From Rostratula benghalensis (Eukaryota; Chordata; Aves; Charadriiformes; Rostratulidae): a stretch of 64,000 bases of DNA. Positions 1-13,180 of this stretch are shown piece after piece. Positions within the stretch are counted from its first letter, which is position 1; each line of letters opens with the position of its first letter. The position numbers and the translations under genes were made by a program. The notes beneath the pieces are model-generated. The model was not told where the DNA came from. It saw only the letters and a list, made by a program, of their open reading frames with translations, and made no database searches. The DNA lies in the NCBI GenBank assembly GCA_013399305.1, contig VXAI01000473.1, positions 206,085-270,084 on the forward strand, in the 5' to 3' direction.

Positions 1-514
1 TCAAAACACTTGGTACCCAGGACAATTTCTTCCCCCAGTTACCCTTGAATAAGTCAACACATTTAATTCAAACTTCTACCTGTGTAACTTAGAATTTGCA
101 GCTGTCTGTTGTGTTAACAGATCAGAATTAGACATTGCAGTTAGACCTGGTGTGGCCTGATTTCCTCTGCCCATGCACAGAACCCCACAGGCTGCACTTT
201 GGCAGCTTTGAGAGCCTCTGGGCACCCAGACCTGCAGGATGTGGATGAGCTCTCCTGCTCCATCCCTGCTTCTCCTTCCACATTCCGAGAGGTGAGGTGC
301 CCATCTGCACCACGGGCTGGATTGCTCCACCAGCCTTTCTCATCCTAGAGCACCCACTTCCCTTAATGCAAGGCTCCTGGTCTATTTTTATTGCCAAAAA
401 TCCTGGTGAGGTCCCTGCACCCCTGGTTCCAGGGCATCCCTCACACCCATCCCCACAATCCCTGCCACCAGAGCTCCCCCCCTGCAGATGAGCCACCTGT
501 GTTGCTGACAGGAG

Positions 515-543
515 GGGGGAAAAAAAAAAAAAAAAAAAAAAAA
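515..543. repeat. G-run plus A24 homopolymer
   Basis: A run of six G is followed by 24 A residues, interrupted by nothing. It is the longest homopolymer in the window and likely to vary in length between individuals or from sequencing error. No CR1 or retrocopy is recognisable just upstream, so I do not read it as a poly(A) tail. Confidence 0.9.
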
Positions 544-2140
544 TCCATCAAGAGCAAACAGCAACAGGAAAATCTCCCTAAGAGTGCACGCCAGGCAGGC
601 TGGCAGTGCCAGTGTTGGAAAGTCCAGAGTTCATTAAGTAGGCAATTCATCCATCCCAAAATCCACCCAAAAACTGAAGGTTTGTTGGTTTGTTTTTTTT
701 TAAAAAAACAAAAAAACAACAACTCATAGTTTCAAATTGAGAATGAAGGGAAATGTTATATTACCTATCACAGATCGTTTTTGTTTCCCCCCCCCTGTTA
801 TTTTTTCCTTTCAGTTCCCAACAGCCACACAGACCTGATCTCCACCCCCTACATAGATAAACACCAGTTATCAGCAGCATCTCTGATCCAAAGCCCAAGT
901 CCCTTTAGGGTACAAACCGAGTCCTACCCTCTGTCCAGAGCCACCTTCCAGACGGCTGTGCAAACACCCACCGCTCGCTCCTGGTGTCCTGCTCAGCTGT
1001 GGTGACACCACTAAACCCCACTGAACCCCGGGGAGAGGCTGTGATTACTGGGGGGGTTCAGGAGCACGTCCACAAGCCCTGGATTAATTTTCCCACTTGT
1101 CCTGTCACCAGGAACCCCCCAAGTCTCTTCGTGCTGCTACGGAGCAACCCGTCAAGATGTGAACTGATAGACAGCAACGCACGGTACACGGCAATCTTAC
1201 TGGAGGTACATCCCATGAATATTCATCACAGGAATCCAATGGGATTTATTTTTTTTAAAAAAAAATAATCTCAGTAATAGCATTTCACCAACAGTTGAAA
1301 GAGAAACGGAAACACTTTTTACCTACCAAAACATGGAGTTCACTGTTCTGTGTTTCCCCTGCCACAGCTGAAGACATCACTAACACCTAAAACAGAGCAA
1401 AGAGCTGCACTTGCATATTAAATGTCTAAGGACAAGATGCAGAAATAAATGCCATTTATACCATCTCCCTCTCATGGTATGTATTGTAAAGCAAGTACAA
1501 AACTTTAACCCAAGGAAAATACCTCTTTTCCATACCCACCAAGTAAGTGTGGAGCAAAGATCCCTTTCTGAACACCCGTTTTTCTGGGAGAACTGAAACA
1601 AAGCCCTGACGGGCAGGGAGGTGCTGGGGGTGCAGAGCCAGGGCTCAGGACCACAGAACAGAGCTCTGGGGTGAGCTGGTACCTCCTGGGACACATCTTC
1701 CCAGTGCCCCAGCCCAAGCACTTCAATGGCCCTCGACGCCTCTTGGTGGCCACGCCACCAAAGATGTTGAGATGCTGCAGGCACTCTCTTCTGTACCAGA
1801 GGCATTTCCCCAGCTGTTTTACCCAAAGACCAGCCAAAATTAAAGTTATTCAACACTAGTTGAAATATGACCATGCATAATCCACTGGACAAGCCCGTGA
1901 CTTCAGAGGGTGACTCTTCTCTGGACACGGGTAGGCTACATCCCAAGCTCAACTGCTCCATCTCAGGCTCCAGGGTGATGCTGGGTGAAACCAGGTATGC
2001 TCCTGTTTCAGAAGAGGCCATCAGCCCACAGAAACTGCTGTCACTGCTCCTCTGTCCCCCAGAGGGGCTGTGGGAACCCAGAGGGCTCCAGCAGGTTAAG
2101 GAACCCAGACCCACATCATGCTGAGTGCGCTCAGTGACAC

Positions 2141-2240
2141 GGTTTAGTGATGGGTTGTTGGTTTTTCCTCAGAGTGAGGTTGATGGTTGGACTGGATCAT
2201 CTCAAAGGTCCCTTCCAACCCAGACAGTTCTATCTGTGGC
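2141..2240 (+). mobile_element. CR1 LINE fragment, 3' end only
   Basis: The stretch contains the typical CR1 3' terminus: TTAGTGATGGGTTGTTGG, then TTGATGGTTGGACTGGATCA, then GGTCCCTTCCAACCC, ending in a decayed octamer (GTTCTATCTGTGG). Only about 100 bp of the element remains. It is antisense to GRM7 transcription. The degraded tail and mismatches suggest an old copy. It reads like a different CR1 subfamily from the copies at 12, 14.8 and 29 kb, because it has the TTAGTGATGGGTTG block. Confidence 0.85.
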
Positions 2241-5036
2241 ACAGAGATAGGTCTGCAGGAGACTCTCCATATATTTCTATGAAGAAGTTGGCACAAGCCA
2301 AAAGAAAAAAAAGATGCAGGGACATAAACAAACAAGGAGAAATGCAGAAGTGGAAGGAGCAAAACATTGTGTCTGCGTAGATCAGCTGTAAATACTGGCA
2401 GCTGCTGGTGACCAGTAAACACCAGTCGTCGCTGTTGAAACGCCACTTGCGACTTGGCTGAGCAAATGGATCACAGCTTTCAGGCATGCTTAATAATTTT
2501 TCTTTATCAGTTTCTACCTTCTGAGTGGGTTTGATATTTGCTCATATAATCAGGTTTCAAAAGCAGATGAGACAATATCTGCTTTAAAACAGCAGATTGT
2601 TTGTTGCGTTGTTTTTTTCAACCCGGCACTCAGAATAGCTTGAGATTTCTATCAAAACTAGATAGGAAAACAAACTAAAAGAGCTATCAACGTTCAGGTG
2701 AAAAAAAATATGCACAAACAAGACTTGTCTGAGGTCATAGCTTTGCCTTGAAGTTGCCAGAAAATAGGTAGGAATTCATATTTTTTTGAGACAGGTTGTA
2801 CCTCATCGGTATCTCCTGGCTCATTGGTTGCCTTTTATCCCTGTTCCTCCCAACAACTCTTAATGCCTTCCAAACGAAGGCTACCTTTGGTAAGAGTAGT
2901 GCCCAGGGAATTTTCCTAGGTAGCAGGTAGATGCTCCAAAGCGCTGCTGCAGACGGCAGCAAAGCCCTGGTTTCTCCAGCACCTTCTTGGTTTAAGGAGC
3001 CCCGAGGCTTCCCCCGGGGATTGCTGCCTCCTGGCCACTGCTCCAGCGCTGCCAGCTCTCGGCTGGGGAGCAGCGATGCATGAAACCCAACGCTAAAGGA
3101 ATCCGAAAATGATAATAAACAGAGCCATTCCCCTCGGTGGCTGATTTTCATTTGGCTGTACCTGCACATAAAAGAGCTATCAAAGAAAGCTATCTGTTAC
3201 TTGCCAATTCAAAACGACTTCGGAGAGCAGTCCCCAAGCTTCCCATGATATATGTCCAACAAAACAACCTCCTAATCTCTGCAAATTGTTGGTAAGAGCT
3301 ACATTAAACCAGCCTGCCATCAATCTTTGTTCTCTCTGCTGTAACTCAACTGGATGTACGACCTTTAAGTACTCAGAAGAAACAACTGCAGTGAGCTGCT
3401 GTGGCAAGAGGAAAGCTGGCAGCACAAATGAGAGCTTTACCCTCAGAAATTCAGCACCTCTGTTCCACGGCTACTACACCATGGGGAAATGGAGGGAAGG
3501 ACAGACAATTAGTACCAACACTGGTTTCTTCCTGTCATCATTTCAAAATTCACTGCTACACAACGTTTTCCCCATTCTTACATCCAGCAAAAGTAATTTC
3601 CCTAGATAAGACTGTAAAAGCTGTTTTTTAACAACACAAATGAATTAAAATCAGTAAAAGCAAAACCTAACCTACTGCAGCTCTCTGGCTCCAGGCTTGC
3701 TGGGTGCTGGAATGGTTAGTGCTGAATCACATTCAGTTTATCAGGAATTCTTTAAAGGTGAAAAGGTTGAAGAAGTCAGTGGCACCGACCATAACTTCCA
3801 AATTCTAGTGAATGCATTTGGATTTTTGCCTGCCAGCTGGAATATGAGCTAAAGTGAAATGATAGCCCTCCTGCTAACAGCTGAATACGACTCCCAGGAG
3901 TCAGTCCAGTGCTACCAGTATGGTCTGATGGGTTGACTTCTCTTAGTTTTCACTGTGGATGGTCGCTCATGACTATGTATTTCATGGAAGGGTTTCGTCA
4001 TTGCTGCACTGGATTTTCTACAGATAAATTTTCTGTCCAGCCTTTTCTTCCTTTATTTGGCAGAAGCAGAATTCAAAATCAAATAGCAGAACACACACGA
4101 TTTTGCACCAAGTTTCTTCCCTCATCTTAAAAGTAGTGACTGGCTCTCCCAGTTCAAACTCTGCCACAGCCAGTTTGGTCAGGAGATGTACTGGAGAGAG
4201 AAATCAGAGATCTCCTGTTTCCATGGTAAAGCAGGATGAACAATACTAAAGTCAAGAGTTAAATCTATAGGGAAAAAAAACATTATGGAGAAAGGAACAG
4301 GAACTGCCCAGAATTAGGTTCATTAAGCTATGAGTGTGTATAAAAATAATCACATCTGTCTGGCTGTGAGTGGATGCCCAGCGGGGCACTGGGAAGGCTG
4401 GGCTGGCTGCCCTCACCCCTCCAGTGTTACCTGGATGAGATGCTGACTCTGAGCAGACACGGGGACTCCCTGAGGAGCGCTGCGAGCAGGTATGTGCCTA
4501 TCAACAGTGCTCCTCATTATCTTCTCACAAATTGCTCAACTGCTGCAGCTCTAAACTTCCCAGCCCCTTAAAACTGGTGTTCTGGCAAGAAGACTCACCT
4601 GAGGACTGAAATTACCAGGGAGCAGAGTGAAGTGAGGCAGAGTATGTAATAGTTCTGCTGATTATATAGGTCCAAGCTCAGTTCTGAAGTAGAAGACACC
4701 TCTTTCATCTCAGACAGCCCATGGAGAAGTCTGTCCGACACGCAGAGCAAGGGAAGAAAACTTTCATAATCGAGGCCATGATTAGTTCCTTCACACAAGT
4801 TTCTTCTGCTCTTTTGGACAGTTAATTCAGCTGCCTGAACAGAAACTGTCTTCACTCAGAGATGATTTTGTGGAGATTTAGGCTATTACAGTAATCCAGC
4901 TTCAATCAGGACTTTTGTTCCACAATTACGGATTTAGGGATGTGGTCAGTGGAGCCAAACCAGTCTGTGCCCAGGTGAAGGTTCTTGACTCTTCAGCAAG
5001 GGAATGAGGCCAAGAACATTTTCCAGACAGCAAACT

Positions 5037-5170
5037 GTAGAATGATTTGGGTGGGAAGGGGCTTTAAAAATCATTGAGTTCCAACCCCCTGCCCTGTGCA
5101 GGGACACCTCTCACCAGAGCAGGTCGCTTGAAGGTCCGTTCAACCTGGCCTTTAACGAAGGCTCTATAAC
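5037..5170 (-). mobile_element. CR1 LINE fragment, 3' end, diverged
   Basis: Read on the plus strand it starts TAGAATGATTTGGGTGGGAA and continues through CCAACCCCCTGCCCTGTGCA, GGGACACCTCTCACCAGAGC and CAACCTGGCC. This is the reverse complement of a CR1 3' end. It fades out after about 5170. The element is therefore in the same sense as GRM7. Several substitutions against the other copies suggest considerable age. Confidence 0.85.
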
Positions 5171-8100
5171 ACCTTATCCTGTTAAAACTCAAGAGAGGGC
5201 ATTCTAAGTAGGATACTGCAAAGATTTAGGTCATCGTGGCATTTGTTAAACATTTTATAACTACTGGTCAGTTTAAAAAGTTTGTTAAGCTGGGTTTTTC
5301 AGCCAGGCAAGTGCAGCTTCACGAGTCACCCTAGGCTGGAGCTTAGGGCACCAGGAGGAAGGACCAGGTGCTGCTACAGCACTGGGGCTGGCCCCAGATG
5401 ATAAACACCGGTGTCATCACTTCAGCTTTGCAGCACCAGCACTGGCATCCCCCACCAAAGACAAATGAAAGGTTTGTGCCACTCCACAGGAACTCGGTGC
5501 TCATTAGAAAGCTCTCCCTTAAGTCGTACTGCATAATGATGGTGCACAGTAAAACTTTTTCAAGTTAACGATTAGGAGCCTTTAAAGGAATGTTCTAGTC
5601 CTTGCAGGAGAGTTCCAAAGCTCTTCAGGCAGGACTGACTGCTATGCACAAACCTACATTGAGGAGGAGCAGAATGGGTCAAACTGCCATCTGATGGAAG
5701 TTTTCATCAGCTCCAAGAACTGTTTTTTCCACGTCTGAAGGGAACATAAGAAATAATATTCAGGACAAAGGAGTATGAGGCCACAGGCAGCCTCCAAGTT
5801 TGGTTAAATCCAAATGCAAGCAAATCTGTTCATGAACACAAAAGAGAGAATTTACTGTAGTTGTCCCAATAGTATTTTCCTCAAAAGGAATAGGATCATA
5901 TAGAAGAGAAAATTGAAATGAGACATTTCTGTTTCTTCATTAAAGATCTACATGCCTGCTGTCTTGAAACGGTGGCACCTGGAACATCTGGCATGTTGGG
6001 AAAAAAAGCCTAGAAAACCATTCAAAAATCATTTGAAAAGACAAATGTCCAGGAGGTTCTACCTGTGTCCTAATGAAGCTAAGACCTGGCGTTAGTGGAG
6101 AACAGGGACCAACAGAAAGAGTTTGTTTTCCGGTGAGGTTAAAATACTTCCGCTATTTGCAACTGAAATCCAGTTTTAGCAGCAGGTTATTCCCATCTCT
6201 AAATCCATCAGCTGCCTGAGGCACCACCAGCTGAGCAAGTCCCCAGACACCCAAATCCCAGCTGGAAAGGACAGGCCAAGGCAGAGCATCTTTCCCTCTC
6301 TCAGGAACAGGTTGTGCAGACAAAGCACAGGCAGCCGAGCACACAGGCACTCACCGCGTTCAAAACACAATGTGCTGGAAGATCTGAGAATTTCTGACAA
6401 CTCCTTTAATGTTTCAATCATTTTCTCAGTTACTTTTGCTTCAAGTAACTCATTTTTATCAGATGTTAGCATATCTTCTATAGCAAAGTAGCTGCTCCTT
6501 CTTTTCCAGGTGAAAGCCTACGAACCCTCTTACTGTCCTCCCACCATCTCCCGAGACTGCCTGTCACCCACCAGCTTGGTCCCCTGACCCGAAGGGGAGC
6601 AGGTACCGGGGCCTTTCAGAGCTCAATCACATCTCCAACTTCTTGATGGGTTTCATAAAAGGCAGATTTCCAAAGGCTTCAAAGGACTTCCAAGCCCAGC
6701 CACTCAGGCAAAATGAGAGTTAATCCCAAAAAATCACACTGAATTTCGCGTAAATTATCAGCATTATAGCAGTTACCTCTTTTTATGCCCCTGTAACACA
6801 CCTATTTGTTTCAGGTGAGCAATGATTGGTATTTTTACCACCATTATTTGGTAGGGAGTCTGGAGGTGAGGAAAATATAGTTCTGAACAGGGCCTAAAGA
6901 ATTGTTTTCAGATTAAACACAGTGTTGGTACCTGTGATATTCAAAGCTTCTCGTATTTTCTGTTGATTTTTCTTTGGCAATGTCACTTGTGATAACAGAT
7001 CCAGACCCGAGGTGACCTCCATAATAATACTTCTAGTACAGAAAGCACACACTGCCTTTCACTATTTGTGTAGAACATAAATGCAACTGCACACAGTTTG
7101 CTTGGTTATTGTGCCACTTTTGAGCTACAAAAGTCAAATCTGAACTAATGTTCCAGGCTTGTCCAATTTGTAAGCCAGGTTCACAGATCTATTCTTTTCT
7201 CAACAGTGAAAAATAGTCTTATTATTTCATATTGAGGCATAAATCTACTGCTTTTACAGTTGGCATTGAAGAACCTCAGTCCATGGGCTCAGCCACCGCT
7301 GACCTGTGAGAAGGAGGAGACAGAACTTCTCCTTCAGTCCCTGTCAACCTTCATCAGTTTAACAGAAGCTGCAAACACAGCAAGGCAGGCAGGCAGATGC
7401 ATCAAAATAATTTCAAGCTTTTTTCCCAATATTCCTGGAATTCTACTTACCCTCTAAATTATCATAAATCAACCCTGCAAAATGACAGAGCTGTGGTTTT
7501 CCTTTCTGGCTGTCTCACTGCCTCTTCCCATGAAATTCATGGGCAGCACCACCCGCCTGCCAGTTCCCAAACAGCGTTTGGGTGTCACTAAGTGGAACAA
7601 TTGTGGCCATTTGGTTGAATCAGACCTGATTTAAGAAAAAGGTGCAAAAGATGTACATGCAACTCAGCTGGCCATCCTAGAACAGCCCTTTTCACAGCGT
7701 TATTTTGCAGCATCCTCCCCACAGAGCCCCCCCATTTCCATAGTGACGTGGGTCTGGCTGTTGAGAGGGACATGAGGTGGGCGAAGGCTCCTCCTTGGCT
7801 GGAGAAGGTGAGAAGAATGGGGCACAGCAACACAGAGACGTTGGCTGAGCAAAGGCAGGGCCAATGGGGCTCTGCAGCCCCGGTGGGAGAGCAATGTCCC
7901 ACTGAGAAATTATTCCAAATTGCAGGTGTAAGACCAGCACGGGGCTGGCCGTGAGCCTACCCTGAGCAGCTCGCTTCCCACACTCATTATTTGCACCTAT
8001 TTTAAGCCTCACAACTCTGACCCCCAGCTGTATTACTTCTGGAGCACCGGGCAGCATCTCCTGACATTAGCTCGGTGTGGCTTTTCCTGAACGAGCCACG

Positions 8101-11100
8101 CTCCATCGACCTGCAGAGCTGAAGGTGAGCTATGATCATGAGCAGCCTCAGAACAACCTTTCTCTTCTAAAAAAGCGGAGGGACCGCAGCAGAGGAGCAG
8201 TTCAGGGCTACAGGAGCTGTTTGAAATAACGAGATGACACAGCACAGGGAAGGTCATCTCCCCATGGAGGAGCCACGGGGTGTCTCCTCCAAGCCCGGCT
8301 CCACTCGCCCGTGTCCCTCTGGCTCGCCACGCTCCACGGGCAGCAGAGAGATTAAAACGTCACAGGAGATAAAGCCATGGACTTACAAACACGAGATGCG
8401 AGTGATGAGCCTGGAGCTCGTTCCTGGCTCCCAGCACCCCATTGCTACCCGAGTTACTGATATTCAGCTCACGATTCAATGGACATTCTGTAAGTTCAGA
8501 AGCCTTCACGTTTATAGACATTCAAGAACAGGCTTTTCTTGAGCAAACCAAAACCTAAAAAAACAGCCATGAGACTAACTACCCGGGAGGTAAGACACAC
8601 CAGATAAACAAAGCTTGAAAAATAAATTACTGAAGAGCTTAAAAATTGGTAATCTGCATATATTCCAAACCTTGAGGCTGGATCAATAAATGAACTTTAT
8701 CACTGGGGAGCAAGTAATGGCACCAGATACCAAACCACGGTAAGGCAGAGTCAAAGAATTAAGAAAACAGGAGCAAACTATTAGCTACCATCACCCAACT
8801 GCTCTGCTGTTTGGGAAGAGAACAGCCAAAGGGGATAAAACAATTTAGCAACAAACATCACAAAAGGAGATGCTTGCCAAAATAACAGTTATCCCTATTA
8901 CGATGCAGTAACTTCAATCCATCTCTGTTCACCTCCATTTCCTTACCTTGGCATTTCCCACCCTTCTTTTTAATACCTACAGAGAAACCATTTCTCCCTG
9001 TCAGTAATCTTGTTTATTTTAATAAAGTTGTCTCTGACTAAAACAAAATCCTGTGAATCGACTGTTGACTCAAAACTGAAGAGAAATTCCCATAGGCAAA
9101 TCTTTTTAGTATTCTGTAAGCATGACTAATTCAATTAACACCAGCCAGCATAAGATTATGTAAGACTACGAAGTTATGCACATATAGACGTATACAATAA
9201 ATAAAAATTAGATGTTAAGGAACACCCTTTGTTCCAGATAAGAGCTGTAAGTTTTGCATTTTGTATTTCAGTTACTGGTATAAAAATCTGACTGTGCCCA
9301 GAGATCTTTTCCAGTTTCACAAACCCAAAGACATGTACACTCCCTCAGGTACAGCTTTACCTAAAAAGAACTTAATGTTTTTTACCCAAGTTGGAGTTGC
9401 TGAGTGAAACACAGCCGTTTCCATCAGCAGGGTGACCCCACTGCAGCCGCTGACGGCAGCTTCGGGGGGAGGCACTAGCAGCAGGGAAAAAAGGAATTTT
9501 GCCACAATTTCAGAAGAAAGTAAGCTCTTGTAATCTGAAACAGCAAGACAATGACAAAGGTAATTACCTCTTCATTTTTGCATTTTATCTGCAGATCTGG
9601 TTGGCTGGGACAAGAACTCCACAGGCAGTAAGTCTATCCCAGATATCACATGGAGCACGGCTCGGGAAAAAGAGGGCCGTGAGAGCAGCGAGCTCTGATG
9701 GGTCTCTGCCAGGGGTGCAAGGCAGCACTTTGAAGAGAAAGGTGTCAATAATGAGGCCTAAGAGGGCAAACCCCCCAAAGCCTGCACATGACACTCAGTA
9801 GATGAGCGGGGCCACCAAAGTTAACAGCAGGAGTTGGTGCTGAAATGCTTTATGAGTTTAGGGTCCACTGTCTCCCAGGACCACTCCTTACCTTTCCCTG
9901 CACTGTCCTTTTTTATTGCCAGTTTGACTCCAGAACCCATTTACAAGTTTTCAGACATACCTGACAACAAGATTTTCAGAATTGTGTGCTTTTAATTACT
10001 TTTTCTTGATTTAAATCATTATCATCTGTTGTTACGGCAGAGTTACCTTTGTGAATATTAGTGACCACACACATGCACAAACACCCTTTACCTTTCTTTT
10101 TCTTCTGTACTAATTCAAACTCTCCATAAAGCTCGTGAAGAGAGAAACACTAGAAAATCAAGGAAGTGGAAAGAAGCTTGTCTTGTAGCTCACCCATGCA
10201 AGGAGAGAATTCAGGATTGCCCTTGAAAGACTTTCCTGAAGACTTCACAGACCCAGAGCACAATGAAGCCAGCTGTGCAGAGAAGTCACCTTCCTGTATT
10301 CTTCTTTGCCTCAGAAAACGGAGATTAAAAAAAAAAACCAACCAAACAATCAACCAAAGAAAACCCTTGGCCCTTTGGATATGAATTAAAACTGGAAAAT
10401 GTGGATTGAAATCACATTTGTGTGAATTCTGGGGTTGGCCTGTCCAGATCGTCTGTGGCTGGGTTTGTTTCAGAACCCGAATGCTTTGTGACAACCTGGT
10501 CACCAGAGACAGCACGAGTTTAGTACCTGGACAGGCCTAAGGATATATGGAAAGTTTTCAGGAGAAATTGATCTTTTCTTTCCTGTAAAAAGCATAAAAA
10601 AATTCCTGCCATGAGTTTCCCTTCAACCTAATTTAAAATTCAAGATCAGCAAAGCTAAACTTTTTCATCAACACACATTGAGAAAAGTTGAAGTTCCACA
10701 TTCACGTCATTTTTGCCTGAGAAATGAACTTGCAGTAAAAACTTTTTATAAAATGTGTGAATTAGGGCTAACTAAAACTTTAAACTCAAAATAAAAAGCG
10801 AGTTAAACAGCCATATGGGCAGATCCTGAAATACAAGGCAAGGTGAGGACCAGCACATCTTACAGCAGAGTGTTTTCTCACAGACTCTATATTTGACCAC
10901 ATCTTGTGTCTAACAGCCCCATCCCACAACAAGACCTTGACTGAGGTGCAGCCCCTGCCAGGAGGATCTCAAGGACACTAAACGAAAACATTTGGAAGCC
11001 TAAACATGAAGTAAATTTACATCACTCTGATGTTGAAAATGAATCAGTGTGGTGAAAAATATCATTGACTTCTTTTGGCTGGAACACTCCAGCCTTGGCC

Positions 11101-11258
11101 AAAGCCCTCAACCTAACTCATGGCAGAGCGGCAGGGTCAGCCCCCAGCTCTCCCAGTACACAGGCTGTCAGTGGCAGACTGGAGCAAGGCCAGGGATGCT
11201 CTCAAAAACACGCTGCACGTCATGGTGACAAGAAAGGAGTGGAGGTTAAGAGAGTTGC

Positions 11259-11273
11259 TTTTTTTTTTTTTTT
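11259..11273. repeat. T15 homopolymer
   Basis: Fifteen consecutive T residues, followed closely by an A/T-rich stretch (AATAGAAAAAAAG). On the minus strand it is an A run. No coding context. Confidence 0.85.
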
Positions 11274-12049
11274 AATAGAAAAAAAGTTTTTAATTACTGT
11301 TTTAAACATAAGAGTAACGTCTGTGCCAGGCAGCCTGCTGTGCAGCAGACTGGGACAACAGGGTGGTCTGCACACCGGCCAGGCCCAGTGGGTATGTAAT
11401 TTTGATGGAGTAACAGCTTCTTCTTACTGCTCACGTACACCCTTACTCAGCAGCTCGTTTCCAAAGATTTCATTTGCCACACAAATTGGTCTCGGCAGCG
11501 TAGTGACAAGCATCTACTCAACTTGCTCCCTTTCACGTCCACAGGCACTCGGCTGCTTGACATCCCTCGTCCTGTCTCCCAGGGTTGCTTTCAAAGCCCT
11601 CACACCTCCACGTCGACCTGTGCTGGGGAAGGGATGAGCTGCCTGAGCTCAGCAAAAGGCACCACCTTCACTTCCTGCACTATCCACACAGAAACCCACT
11701 GGTTTTGGGGCGTTTGCATGTGCTACTGCATGAACTCATCGGTGGCCACCACTCCTTCCCAAAGAGCAATGTCAGAAGGGGCAGGCAGTGGCACTGGGTT
11801 TGACAGCGTGGTGCAGGTAGCTTGGCTCCCTGGGTGCTCCTGGTCGGGTCTCCCACCCTGACATCCCGTGTGTGGGAATAATAACCCTTGTCCTTACGTT
11901 CCCTTCTGGGTCCAGGCAGAAGCCTGGTGCAGTAACACCATTCCTCTCTAAGAGGTTTAAGAAATACGGATGAGCAGAGGCCAAGCTGAAGATGCTGGTC
12001 TTCAAGATATATCATGTAACTATAAATGTATGTGTTGGAGGAGGAAGCC

Positions 12050-12471
12050 AGAGGAGGTTCTGGAGATGCTGGGGGGGCTGGAGCCCCTCTGCTGGGAGGA
12101 CAGGCTGAGAGAGTTGGGGGGGTTCAGCCTGGAGAAGAGAAGGCTCCAGGGAGACCTCAGAGCCCCTTCCAGTCCCTCAAGGGGCTCCAGGAAAGCTGGG
12201 GAGGGGACTCTGGATCAGGGAGGGGAGCGGTTTAACCTGAAAGAGGGGAGATTTAGACTAGATTAAAGGAAGAAATTTTTTCACTCAGATTGACAAGACC
12301 CTGGCCCAGGTTGCCCAGAGAAGCTGTGGCTGCCCCATCCCTGGAGGGGTTCAAGGCCAGGCTGGAGGGGGCTTGGAGCCACCTGGGCTGGTGGGAGGTG
12401 TCCCTGCCCAGGGAAGGGGGTGGCACTGGATGATCTTGAAGGTCCCTTCCAATCATTCTATGAATCTGTGA
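12050..12471 (+). mobile_element. CR1 LINE fragment, longest copy in the window
   Basis: This roughly 420-bp copy has the end of the CR1 reverse-transcriptase reading frame and the 3' region. Recognisable blocks are GCTGGAGCCCCTCTGCTGGG, TTCAGCCTGGAGAAGAGAAG, CCTGGCCCAGGTTGCCCAGA, CTGCCCCATCCCTGGAGGGG and GGTGTCCCTGCCCAGGGAAG. It ends GGTCCCTTCCAATCATTCTATG with one degraded octamer. An AT microsatellite follows at once. It is 5'-truncated, as nearly all CR1 insertions are, and antisense to GRM7. It cannot be active. The exact 5' boundary is uncertain by about 20 bp. Confidence 0.93.
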
Positions 12472-12499
12472 TATATTTATATAAAATATATATATAGAG
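12470..12499. repeat. AT-rich microsatellite directly after CR1
   Basis: An alternating TATA-type tract (TATATTTATATAAAATATAT and on) begins exactly where the plus-strand CR1 copy ends. Birds often carry microsatellites seeded at retroelement 3' ends; whether that happened here is an inference. Confidence 0.8.
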
Positions 12500-13154
12500 A
12501 TGTTCTCCTATGTACATACACAACCACTTTGAGGCACAGCAGCCTGTTGAAGAACACCTCTCCCCCAACAATGATGTCTGTGCCTGGGATCAGCTAAAGC
12601 CAGGGTGAATTTCTAGAGGTTTTTTTATTTGCATCCTTGAAGGAATAATGAATACATAAATCTGCAGAGGGGAACAGCAATCTGTACAGCCTAACGTAAG
12701 TGTTAGTGTCTTATGCAACAGTCACTAATAAAAGAGCTTACAGAAAAATAGCATTTTCACTTCCTTGACATAAACATTGCATTCTTCACCACCGTGGGAC
12801 TCACTTGCACAATATTCAAAGCAAACAGGAGGCTGCACAGTGTCACTGTGCAAAGCTGCAGGCTGCTGGAGACCTTGTGGCAGGTCTGGGCTTTATCTGA
12901 TCCCTTTTCGATCACTGCTTCCTTCCACCAAGATGCAATCTGCGTGGCCACCCTGCCCTTTGTCTTTCCAATGCCTGTTTCATTTGTTTTAGAGTAAATC
13001 ATTTATGGTAGATTTAATTTCTTGGAACCGATAATGAGTGTAGCTAGATATGGATCCTTTCATTTAAAAGTCTGCTTTGCAATTTAATCAGCCTTCTCAG
13101 CCTCACCACCAGCTTGAACGTAATGCAGGATGGTTGTAATAGCAAATACAGAAT

Positions 13155-13180
13155 AAAAAAAGAAAGAAAGAAAAAAAAAA
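13155..13180. repeat. A-rich (AAAG)n microsatellite
   Basis: A run of A residues interrupted by three G at four-base spacing (AAAGAAAGAAAG) and followed by A10. A simple sequence repeat with no gene context. Confidence 0.85.

Noticed and set aside
11970..12456. Open frames on both strands around 12.0-12.4 kb.
   Set aside because: They are frames through the truncated CR1 copy, not host genes.
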